NCBI GenBank assembly: GCA_026018925.1
Contig: JAKSZU010000164.1
Location: 363,905-427,904, forward strand
Source: Tupaia tana
Taxonomy: Eukaryota > Chordata > Mammalia > Scandentia > Tupaiidae
DNA length: 64,000 bases
Direction: 5' to 3'
The notes beneath the pieces were generated by a model. The model was given only the letters and a program-made list of their open reading frames with translations, ran no database searches and had not been told where the DNA came from. This document shows positions 12,988 through 22,450 of this stretch, in pieces (positions within the stretch are counted from its first letter, which is position 1; the number at the start of each line of letters is the position of its first letter). A program made the position numbers and the translations under genes.

Positions 12988-13300
12988 GTGTCTCTGAGGT
13001 CTCTGTCTCTCTCTGCTCCTGTCTCCTCATTTTTTTTGGTTATTTTTCCTTTTTACGATTTTTTTAAAGGGAGAATTTCTCTCTGGCTCTCAGCTCCATC
13101 TTTTGTTTTGTTAATACGCCCTTCCTCTCCTTTCTCCCAGGCAGGAGAGTTGAGCCATTCTCTGAGAAGATTCCACATGGATACTGGGAACTAGATATTT
13201 CAGGGCACAGGCGAAATGAAGATTTTCTACTCATAATTCAGCCTCCAGCAAGCAAAGCTAGTGTGGTAGGGAGCCCCTCTGGCCTTCTATCCCTGTCTCT
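12988..13300 (+). repeat. Hybrid monomer at a one-monomer deletion
   Basis: The monomer begins like the block-A unit at 5825 (GGTTATTTTT, GGGAGAATTTC, AATACGCCC, CCTTCCTCTCC). It then has GAGAAGATTCCACATGG, as in the following block-A unit at 6138, where 5825 itself has GAGAAGTTTGCACATGG. The next unit in block B already matches the block-A unit near 6451. The switch lies between about 13130 and 13170. A point-mutation explanation for the single motif is possible, but the simultaneous 303-bp change in offset supports exchange. Confidence 0.68.
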
Positions 13301-14559
13301 GTGTCTCTGAGATCTCTGTCTCTCTCGGCTCCTGTCTCCTCATATTTTTTTGTTAATTTTTCCTTTTTACGATTTTTTTAAAGGTAGAATATCTCTCTGG
13401 CTCTCAGCTCCATCTTTTGTTTTGTTAATAAGCCTTTCTGCTCCTTTCTCCCAGGCAGGAGAGTTGAGCCATTCTCTGAGAAGATTCCACATGGATACTG
13501 GGAACTAGATATTTCAGGGCACAGGCGAAATGAAGATTTTCTACTCATAATTCAGCCTCCAGCAAGCAAAGCTAGTGTGGTAGGGAGCCCCTCTGGCCTT
13601 CTATCCCTGTCTCTGTGTCTCTGAGGTCTCTGTCTCTCTCTGCTCCTGTCTCACCATTTTTTTTGGTAATTTTTTCCTTTTTAAGATTTTTTTAACGGTA
13701 GAATTTCTCTCTGGCTCTCAGCTCCATCTTTTGTTTTGTTAATAAGCCCTTCTGCTCCTTTCTCCCAGGCAGGAGAGTTGAGCCATTCTCTGAGAAGATT
13801 CCACATGGATACTGGGAACTAGATATTTCAGGGCACAGGCGAAATGAAGATTTTCTACTCATAATTCAGCCCCCAGCATGCAAAGCTAGTGTGGTAGGGA
13901 GCCCCTCTGTCCTTCTATCCCTGTCTCTGTGTCTCTGAGGTCTCTGTCTCTCTCTGCTCCTTTATCTTCATTTTTTTTGTAATTTTTCCTTTTTACGATT
14001 TTTTTAAAGGTAGAATTTCTCTCTGGCTCTCAGCTCCATCTTTTGTTTTGTTAATAAGCCCTTCGGCTCCTTTCTCCCAGGCAGGAGAGTTGAGCCATTC
14101 TCTGAGAAGATTCCACATGGATACTGGGAACTAGATATTTCAGGGCACAGGCGAAATGAAGATTTTCTACTCATAATTCAGCCTCCTGCAAGCAAAGCTA
14201 GTGTGGTAGGGAGCCCCTCTGGCCTTCTATCCCTGTCTCTGTTTCTATGAGGTCTCTGTCTCTCTCTGCTCCTGTCTCAACATTTTTTTTGGTAATTTTT
14301 CCTTTTTACGATTTTTTTAAAGGTAGAATGTCTCTCTGGCTCTCAGCTCCATCTTTTGTTTTGTTAATGAGCCTTTCTGCTCCTTTCTCCCAGGCAGGAG
14401 AGTTGAGCCATTCTCTGAGAAGATTCCACATGGATACTGGGAACTAGATATTTCAGGGCACAGGCGAAATGAAGATTTTCTACTCATAATTCAGCCTCCA
14501 GCAAGCAAAGCTAGTGTGGTAGGGAGCCCCTCTGGCCTTCTATCCCTGTCTCTGTGTCT

Positions 14560-15475
14560 CTGAGGTTTCTGTCTCTCTCTGCTCCTGTCTACTCATGTTT
14601 TTTTGGTAATTTTTCCTTTTTACGGTTTTTTTAAAGGTAGAATTTCTCTCTGGCTCTCAGCTCCATCTTTTTTTTTGTTAATAAGCCATTCTCCTCCTTT
14701 CTCCCAGGCAGGAGAGTTGAGCCATTCTCTGAGAAGTTTCCACATGTATACTGGGAACTAGATATTTCAGGGCACAGGCGAAATGAAGATTTTCTACTCA
14801 TAATTCAGCCTCCAGCAAGCAAAGCTAGTGTGGTAGGGAGCCCCTCTGGCCTTCTATCCCTGTCTCTGTGTCTCTGACGTCTCTGTCTCTCTCTGCTCCT
14901 GTCTCCTCATTTTTTTTGGTAATTTTTCCTTTTTACGGTTTTTTTAAAGGTAGAATTTCTCTCTGGCTCTCAGCTCCATCTTTTGTTTTGTTAATAAGCC
15001 CTTCTGCTCCTTTCTCCCAGGCAGGAGAGTTGAGCCATTCTCTGAGAAGATTCCACATGGATACTGGGAACTAAATATTTCAGGGCACAGGCGAAATGAA
15101 GATTTTCTACTCATAATTCAGCCTCCAGCAAGCAAAGCTAGTGTGGTAAGGAGCCCCTCTGTCCTTCTATCCCTGTCTCTGTGCTCTGAGGTCTCTGTCT
15201 CTCTCTGCTCCTGTCTCCTCATGTTTTTTTGGTAATTTCTCCTTTTTACGGTTTTTTTAAAGGTAGAATTTCTCTCTGGCTCTCAGATCCATCTTTTTTT
15301 TTGTTAATAAGCCCTTCTCCTCCTTTCTCCCAGGCAGGAGAGTTGAGCCATTCTCTGAGAAGTTTCCACATGGATACTGGGAACTAGATATTTCAGGGCA
15401 CAGGCGAAATGAAGTTTTTCTACTCATAATTCAGCCTCCAGCAAGCAAAGCTAGTGTGGTAGGGAGCCCCTCTGG
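14560..15475 (+). repeat. Three-monomer patch of the 30-34 kb subfamily
   Basis: These units carry TACTCATGTTTTTTTGG, TTTTTACGGTTT, CATCTTTTTTTTTGTTAATAAG and CTCCTCCTTTCTCCC, and the middle one has TCTGACGTCTCTG. The combination is otherwise characteristic of 30.5-34 kb; the pair at 14549 and 14868 is closely matched by the pair at about 30499 and 30813. The flanking sequence on both sides fits a constant 6860-bp offset to block A (7.4 kb and 8.6-8.9 kb), so the patch seems to have replaced about three units rather than been inserted between them. Confidence 0.7.
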
Positions 15476-16464
15476 CCTTCTGTCCTTGTCTCTGTGTCTC
15501 TGTCTCTCTCTGCTATTGTCTCTTCATTTTTTTTGGTAATTTTTCATTTTTAAGATGTTTTTAAAGGTGTAATTTCTCTCTGGCTCTCAGCTCCACCTTT
15601 TGTTTTGTTAATGAGCCCTTCTGCTCCTTCTCCCAGGCAGGAGAGTTGAGCCATTCTCTGAGAAGATTCCACATGTATACTGGGAACTAGATATTTCAGG
15701 GCACAGGTGAAATGAAGATTTTCTACTCATAACTCAGCCTCCAGCCAGCAAAGCTAGTGTGGTAGGAAGCCCCCCTGGTCTTCTATCCCTGTCTCTGTGT
15801 CTCTGAGGTCTCTGTCTCTCTCTGCTCCTGTCTCCTCATTTTTTTTGGTAATTTTTCCTTTTTACGATTTTTTTAAAGGAAGAATTTCTCTCTGGCTCTC
15901 AGCTCCATCTTTTGTTTTGTTAATAAGCACTTCTGCTCCTTTCTCCCAGGCAGGAGAGTTGAGCCATTCTCTGAGATTATTCCAAATGGATACCGGGAAC
16001 TAGATATTTCAGGGCACAGGTGAAATGAAGATTTTCTACTCATAATTCAGCCTCCAGCAAGCAAAGCTACTGTGGTACGGAGCCCCTCTGGCCTTCTATT
16101 CCTGTCTCTGTGTCTCTGAGGACTCTGTCTCTCTCTGCTCCTGTCTCCTCATTTTTTTTGGTAATTTTTCCTTTTTACGATTTTTTTAAAGGTAGAATTT
16201 CTCTCTGGCTCTCAGCTCCATCTTTTGTTTTGTTAATAAGCCCTTCTGCTCCTTTCTCCCAGGCAGGAGAGTTGAGCCATTCTCTGAGAAGGTTGCACAT
16301 GGCTACTGGGAACTAGATATTTCAGGGCACAGGCGAAATGAAGATTTTCTACTCATAATTCAGCCTCCAGCAAGCAAAGCTAGTGTGGTAGGGAGCCCCT
16401 CTGGCCTTCTATCGCTGTCTCTGTGTCTCTGAGGTCTCTGTCTCTCTCTGCTCCTGTCTCCTCA

Positions 16465-16500
16465 TTTTTTTTGGTAATTTTTCCTTTTTACGATTTTTTT
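16465..16500 (+). other. Paired T tracts of the monomer (representative copy)
   Basis: T8 at 16465-16472 and T7 at 16494-16500 flank GGTAATTTTTCC and a further T5, giving a 36-bp stretch that is almost all T on the + strand. It recurs in essentially every monomer. The first tract is the most length-variable part of the unit: about T5 near 1190, T8 in most copies and T9-T14 in others (for example near 36188 and 39951). In many copies of the 41-64 kb block it is interrupted as ATTTATTTTT, ATATATTTTT or ATTTGTTT. Such tracts bend or stiffen DNA and tend to exclude nucleosomes; any phasing role here is inferred. Confidence 0.75.
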
Positions 16501-16544
16501 AAAGGTAGAATTTCTCTCTGCCTCTCAGCTCCATCTTTTGTTTT

Positions 16545-16580
16545 GTTAATAAGCCTTTCTGCTCCTTTCTCCCAGGCAGG
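16545..16580 (+). other. Splice-acceptor-like element of the monomer (representative copy)
   Basis: TTAAT at 16546-16550 fits the degenerate branch-point pattern YTNAY. It is followed by a pyrimidine-rich stretch and CCCAG|G, with the AG at 16574-16575 about 25 nt downstream of the candidate branch A. A donor-like AAAG|GTAGAA lies upstream at 16501-16510. The layout matches a vertebrate 3' splice site and recurs in nearly all monomers, with occasional losses such as CCATGCAGG near 352 and 39747. There is no evidence here of transcription, and pyrimidine-rich repeats can produce this by chance. Confidence 0.3.
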
Positions 16581-17039
16581 AGAGTTGAGCCATTCTCTGA
16601 GAAGATTCCACATGGATACTGGGAACTAGATATTTCAGGGCACAGGCGAAATGAAGATTTTCTACTCATAATTCAGCCTCCAGCAAGCCAAGCTAGTGTG
16701 GTAGGGAGCCCCTCTGGCCTTCTATCCCTGTCTCTGTGTCTCTGAGGTCTTTGTCTCTCTCTGCTCTTGTCTCTTCATATTTTTGGTAAATTTTCCTTTT
16801 TACGATTTTTTTAAAGGTAGAATTTCTCTCTGGCTCTCAGCTCCCTCTTTTGTTTTGTTAATAAGCCCTTCTGCTCCTTTCTCCCAGGCAGGAGAGTTGA
16901 GCCATTCTCTGAGAAGATTCCACATGGATACTGGGAACTAGATATTTCAAGGCACAGGCGAAATGAAGATTTTCTACTCATAATTCAGCCTCCTGCAAGC
17001 AAAGCTAGTGTGGTAGGGAGCCCCTCTGGCCTTCTATCC

Positions 17040-18310
17040 CTGTCTCTGTTTCTATGAGGTCTCTGTCTCTCTCTGCTCCTGTCTATTCATTTTTTTTTGG
17101 TAATTTTTCCTTTTTACGATTTTTTTAAAGGTAGAATGTCTCTCTGGCTCTCAGCTCCATCTTTTGTTTTGTTAATGAGCCTTTCTGCTCCTTTCTCCCA
17201 GGCAGGAGAGTTGAGCCATTCTCTGAGAAGATTCCACATGGATACTGGGAACTAGATATTTCAGCTCACAGGCGAAATGAAGATTTTCTACTCATAATTC
17301 AGCCTCCAGCAAGCAAAGCTAGTGTGGTAGGGAGCCCCTCTGGCCTTCTATCCCTGTCTCTGTGTCTCTGAGGTCTCTGTCTCTCTCTGCTCCTGTCTCC
17401 CAATTTTTTTTGGTAATTTTTCCTTTTTAAGATTTTTTTAACGGTAGAATTTCTCTCTGGCTCTCAGCTCCATCTTTTGTTTTGTTAATAAGCCCTTCTG
17501 CTCCTTTCTCCCAGGCAGGAGAGTTGAGCCATTCTCTGAGAAGATTCCACATGGATACTGGGAACTAAATATTTCAGGGCACAGGCGAAATGAAGATTTT
17601 CTACTCATAATTCAGCCCCCAGCAAGCAAATCTAGTGTGGTAGGGAGCCCCTCTGGCCTTCTATCCCTGTCTCTGTGTCTCTGAGGTCTCTGTCTCTCTC
17701 TACTCCTGTATCTTCATTTTTTTTGTAATTTTTCCTTTTTACGATTTTTTTAAAGGTAGAATTTCTCTCTGACTCTCAGCTCCATCTTTTGTTTTGTTAA
17801 TAAGCCCTTCTGCTCCTTTCTCCCAGGCAGGAGAGTTGAGCCATTCTCTGAGATGATTCCACATGGATACTGGGAACAAGATATTTCAGGGCACAGGCGA
17901 AATGAAGACTTTCTACTCATAATTCAGCCTCCAGCAAGCAAAGCTAGTGTGGTAGGGAGCCCCTCTGGCCTTCTATCCCTGTCTCTGTGTCTCTGAGGTC
18001 TCTGTCTCTCTCTACTCCTGTCTCCTCATTTTTTTTTGGTTATTTTTCCTTTTTACGATTTTTTTAAAGGGAGAATTTCTCTCTGGCTCTCAGCTCCATC
18101 TTTTGTTTTGTTAAAACGCCCTTCCTCTCCTTTCTCCCAGGCAGGAGAGTTGAGCCATTCTCTGAGAAGGTTGCACATGGATACTGGGAACTAGATATTT
18201 CAGGGCACAGGCGAAATGAAGATTTTCTACTCATAATTCAGCCTCCAGCAAGCAAAGCTAGTGTGGTAGGGAGCCCCTCTGGCCTTCTATCCTTGTCTCT
18301 GTGTCTCTGT
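17040..18310 (+). repeat. Second copy of the 7.36-8.64 kb segment
   Basis: Four monomers share the ordered markers of the first copy: CTGTTTCTATGAGG, TTTCAGCTCACAGG at 17270, CAGCCCCCAGCAAGCAAATC, CTCTCTACTCCTGTATC, GAAGACTTTC at 17904 and GAGAAGGTTGCACATGG. Small private differences exist, such as TTAAAACGCCC where the first copy has TTAATACGCCC, so it is not an exact assembly duplicate. Confidence 0.8.
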
Positions 18311-21300
18311 CTCTCTCTGCTATTGTCTCTTCATTTTTTTTGGTAATTTTTCCTTTTTAAGATTTTTTTAACGGTAGAATTTCTCTCTGGCTCTCAGCTC
18401 CATCTTTTGTTTTGTTAATAAGCCCTTCTGCTCCTTTCTCCCAGGCAGGAGAGTTGAGCCATTCTCTGAGAAGATTCCACATGGATACTGGGAACTAAAT
18501 ATTTCAGGGCACAGGCGAAATGAAGATTTTCTACTCATAATTCAGCCCCCAGGAAGCAAATCTAGTGTGGTAGGGAGCCCCTCTGGCCTTCTATCCCTTT
18601 CTCTGTGTCTCTGAGTTCTCTTTCTCTCTCTGCTCCTGTCTCCTCATTTTTTTTGGTTATTTTTCCTTTTTACGATTTTTTTAAAGGGAGAATTACTCTC
18701 TGGCTCTCAGCTCCGTCTTTTGTTTTGTTAATACGCCCTTCCTCTCCTTTCTCCCAGGCAGGAGAGTTGAGCCATTCTCTGAGAAGTTTGCACATGGACA
18801 CTGGGAAACAGATATTTCAGGGCACAGGCGAAATGAAGATTTTCTACTCATAATTCAGCCTCCAGCAAGCAAAGCTAGTGTGGTAGGGAGCCTCTCTGGC
18901 CTTCTATCGCTGTCTCTGTGTCTCTGAGGTCTCTGTCTCTCTCTGCTCCTGTCTCCTCATTTTTTTTGGTAATTTTTCCTTTTTACGATTTTTTTAAAGG
19001 TAGAATTTCTCTCTGCCTCTCAGCGCCATCTTTTGTTTTGTTAATAAGCTCTTCTGCTCCTTTCTCCCAGGCAGGATAGTTGAGCCATTCTCTGAGAAGA
19101 TTCCACATGGATACTGGGAACTAGATATTTCAGGGCACAGGCGAAATGAAGATTTTCTACTCATAATTCAGCCTCCAGCAAGCAAAGCTAGTGTGGTAGG
19201 GAGCCCCTCTGGCCTTCTATCCCTGTCTCTGTGTCTCTGAGGTCTCTATCACCCTCTGCTCCTGTCTTCTCATTTTTTTTGGTAATTTTTCCTTTTTACG
19301 ATTTTTTTAAAGGTAGAATTTCTCTCTGACTCTCAGCTCCATCTTTTGTTTTGTTAATAAGCCCTTCGGCTCCTTTTTCCCAGGCAGGAGAGTTGAGCCA
19401 TTCTCTGAGAAGTTTCCACATGGATACTGGGAACTAGATATTTCAGGGCACAGGCGAAATGAAGATTTTCTACTCATAATTCAGCCTCCAGCAAGCAAAG
19501 CTAGTGTGGTAGGGAGCCCCTCTGGCCTTCTATCCCTGTCTCTGTTTCTATGAGGTCTCTGTCTCTCTCTGCTCCTGTCTCTTAATTTTTTTTGGTAATT
19601 TTTCTTTTTACGATTTTTTTAAAGGTAGAATTTCTCTCTGGCTCTCAGCTCCATCTTTTGTGTTGTTAATAAGCCCTTCGGCTCCTTTCTCCCAGGCAGG
19701 AGAGTTGAGCCATTCTCTGAGAAGATTCCACATGGATACTGGGAACTAGATATTTCAGGGCACAGGCGAAATGAAGATTTTCTACTCATAATTCAGCCTC
19801 CAGCAAGCAAAGCTAGTGTGGTAGGGAGCCCCTCTGGCCTTCTATCCCTGTCTCTGTGTCTCTGAGGTCTCTGTCTCTCTCTGCTCTTGTCTCTTCATTT
19901 TTTTTTGTAATTTTTCCTTTTTACGATTTTTTTAAAGGTAGAATTTCTCTCTGGCTCTCAGCTCCCTCTTTTGTTTTGTTAATAAGCCCTTCTGCTCCTT
20001 TCTCCCAGGCAGGAGAGTTGAGCCATTCTCTGAGAAGTTTCCACATGGATACTGGGAACTAGATATTTCAGGGCACAGTCGAAATGAAGATTTTCTACTC
20101 ATAATTCAGCCTCCAGCAAGCAAAGCTAGTGTGGTAGGGAGCCCCTCTGGCCTTCTATCCCTGTCTCTGTGTCTGTGAGGTCTCTGTCTCTCTCTGCTCC
20201 TGTCTCTTCATTTTTTTTGGTAATTTTTCCTTTTTACGATTTTTTTAAAGGTAGAATTTCTCTCTGGCTCTCAGCTCCATCTTTTGTTTTGTTAATAAGC
20301 ACTTCGGCTCCTTTCTCCCAGGCAGGAGAGTTGAGCCATTCTCTGAGAAGTTTCCACATGGATACTGGTAACTAGATATTTCAGGGCACAGGCGAAATGA
20401 AGATTTTCTACTCATAATTCAGCCTCCAGCAAGCAAAGCTAGTGTGATAGGGAGCCCCTCTGGCCTTCTATCCCTGTCTCTGTGTCTCTGAGGTCTCTGT
20501 CTCTCTCTGCTCCTGTCTCCTCATTTTTTTTTGGTAATTTTTCCTTTTTACGATTTTTTTAAAGGTAGAATTTCTCTCTGGCTCTCAGCTCCATCTTTTC
20601 TTTTGTTAATAAGCCCTTCTGCTCCTTTCTCCCAGGCAGGAGAGTTGAGCCATTCTCTGAGAAGATTCCACATGGATATTAGGAACAAGATATTTCAGGG
20701 CACAGACGAAATGAAGATTTTCTACTTATAATTCAGCCTCCAGCAAGCAAAGCTAGTGTGGTAGGGAGCCCCTCTGGCCTTCTATCGATGTCTCTGTGTC
20801 TCTGAGGTCTCTTTCTCTCTCTGCTCCTGTCTCCTCATTTTTTTTGGTAATTTTTCCTTTTTACGATTTTTTTAAAGTTAGAATTTCTCTCTGGCTCTCA
20901 GCTCCATCTTTTGTTTTGTTAATAAACCCTTCTGCTCCTTTCTCCCAGGCAGGAGAGTTGAGCCATTCTCTGAGAAGATTCCACATGGATACTGGGAACT
21001 AGATATTTCAGGGCACAAGCGAAATGAAGATTTTCTACTCATAATTCAGCCTCCAGCAAGCAAAGCTAGTGTGGTAGGGAGCCCCTCTGGCCTTCTATCC
21101 CTGTCTCTGTGTCTCTGAGGTCTCTATCTCCCTCTGCTCCTGTCTCCTCATTTTTTTTGGTAATTTTTCCTTTTTACGATTTTTTTAAAGGTAGAATTTC
21201 TCTCTGACTCTCAGCTCCATCATTTGTTTTGTTAATAAGCCCTTTTGTTCCTTTCTCCCAGGCAGGAGTGTTGAGCCATTCTCTGAGAAGTTTCCACATG

Positions 21301-21720
21301 GATACTGGGAACTAGATATTTCAGGTCACAGGCGAAATGAAGATTTTCTACTCATAATTCAGCCTACAGCAAGCAAAGCTAGTGTGGTAGGGAGCCCCTC
21401 TGGCCTTCTATCCCTGTCTCTGTGTCTCTGAGGTCTCTGTCTCTCTCTGCTCCTGTCTCCTCATTTTTTTTGGCAATTTTTCCTTTTTACGATTTTTTTA
21501 AAGGTAGAATTTCTCTCTGGCTCTCAGCTCCATCTTTTGTTTTGTTAATAAGCCCTTCTGCTCCTTTCTCCCAGGCAGGAGAGTTGAGCCATTCTCTGAG
21601 AAGATTCCACATGGTTACTGGGAACTAGATATTTCAGGGCACAGGCGAAATGAAGATTTTCTACTCATAATTCAGCCTCCAGCAAGCAAAGCTAGTGTGG
21701 TAGGGAGCCCCTCTGGCCTT
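18290..21720 (+). repeat. Array segment with a local three-monomer echo and mixed units
   Basis: The unit at about 18290-18600 starts with the nine-base-deleted C/T stretch but continues with TTTAACGG, GGAACTAAAT (18491) and CAGCCCCCAGGAAGCAAATC. These are features of the unit three monomers earlier (GGAACTAAAT at 17561), so it too looks like a mosaic. The rest consists of individually diverged units. One near 20921 contains AATAAACCC in place of AATAAGCCC. No gene. Confidence 0.72.
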
Positions 21721-22450
21721 CTATCGCTGTCTCTGTGTCTGTGAGGTCTCTGTCTCTCTCTGCTCCTGTCTCCTCATGTTTTTTTGGTAATTTTTCTTTT
21801 TTACGATTTTTTTAAAGGTGGAATTTCTCTCTGGCTCTCAGCTCCATCTTTTATTTTGCTAATAAGCCCTTCTGCTCCTTTCTCCCATGCAGGAGAGTTG
21901 AGCCATTCTCTGAGAAGATTCCACATGGATACTGGGAACTAGATATTTCAGGGCACAGGCGAAATGAAGATTTTCTACTCATAATTCAGCCTCTAGCAAG
22001 CAAAGCTAGTGTGGTAGGGAGCCCCTCTGGTCTACTATCCCTGTCTCTGTGTCTCTGAGGTCTCTGTCTCTCTCTGCTCCTGTCTCCTCAATTTTTTTTG
22101 GTAATATTTCCTTTTTACGATTTTTTTAAAGGTAGAATTTCTCTCTGGCTCTCAGCTCCATCTTTTGTTTTGTTAATAAGAACTTCTGCTCCTTTCTCGC
22201 AGGCAGGAGAGTTGAGCCATTCTCTGAGAAGATTCCACATGGATACTGGGAACTAGATATTTCAGGGCACAGGCGACATGAAGATTTTCTACTCATAATT
22301 CAGCCTCCAGCAAGCAAAGCTAGTTTGGTAGGGAGCCCGTCTGGCCTTCTATCCCTGTCTCTGTGTCTCTGAGGTCTCTGTCTCTCTCTGCTCCTCTCTT
22401 CTCATTTTTTTGGGGAATTTTTCCTTTTTACGATTTTTTAAAGGTAGAAT
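21720..22450 (+). repeat. First copy of a nine-monomer-offset duplication
   Basis: The markers are GGTGGAATTTC with TTTTATTTTGCTAATAAG, CAGCCTCTAGCAAGC, GGTCTACTATCC (TCTACTATCC at 22031), CTCAATTTTTTTTGGTAATA, GTTTGGTAGGGAGCCCGTC and CTCCTCTCTTCTCATTTT, in this order. All recur at 24.54-25.27 kb, 2816 bp away, which is nine monomers (2817) less one base. Confidence 0.8.

Larger units (their letters stand above)
9840..14450 (+). repeat. Higher-order block B, second copy of block A, three monomers shorter
   Basis: The block repeats block A in order from CTGGACTTCTATCGC near 9851 and shares its rare variants, including TTTGTTTGTTAATACGCCC near 9980 and TTTGTTTATTTAATAAG near 10610. The offset is 7792 bp up to about 11740, then 7163 bp (a loss of 629 bp, two monomers), then 6860 bp (a further loss of one monomer). 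Each change of offset falls inside a monomer that starts like one block-A unit and ends like a later one, at 12362 and 12988. Block A is taken as the fuller form; the reverse, insertion in A, is less likely because the hybrid monomers are in B. Confidence 0.82.
16423..16735 (+). repeat. Representative 313-bp monomer
   Basis: This copy is close to the consensus and exactly 313 bp long, using the arbitrary phase GTGTCTCTGAGG. In order it contains a C/T-rich stretch to 16464; a T8 tract at 16465-16472 followed by GGTAA; a second T tract (T7) at 16494-16500 preceded by ACGA; AAAGGTAGAA at 16501-16510; another pyrimidine stretch with TTAATAAG near 16546; CTCCTTTCTCCCAGGCAGG ending at 16580; the 11-bp interrupted palindrome TTCTCTGAGAA at 16593-16603; GAAGATTC at 16601-16608; CACAGGCGAAATGAAG near 16641; and a purine-rich part with GCAAGC and GTGTGGTAGGGAG. 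The two usual CpG sites are at 16491 and 16647. I saw no sign that the unit is itself a dimer of a shorter repeat. Confidence 0.95.
15475..17040 (+). repeat. Array segment after the patch
   Basis: The first unit (15480-15780) is the counterpart of 8640-8930 and has the same nine-base deletion. It is followed by a unit with CTGAGATTATTCCAAATGG and by a pair matching 1640-1970 (GCTACTGTGGTACGGAG and GAGGACTCTG). A unit near 16740 has CTCTTGTCTCTTCATATTTTTGG, a marker of blocks A and B. No gene. Confidence 0.78.

Noticed and set aside
2045..14450. The A/B duplication as a simple assembly artefact.
   Set aside because: The copies differ by private substitutions and by loss of three monomers through hybrid units, which a mis-joined duplicate of the same reads would not show. 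Long-read confirmation would still be useful.
20921..20926. AATAAA at 20921, and AAATAAAG near 2931, as polyadenylation signals.
   Set aside because: Each is a single-base variant of an otherwise constant motif (AATAAGCCC, GAAATGAAG) in one monomer, with no transcript context.
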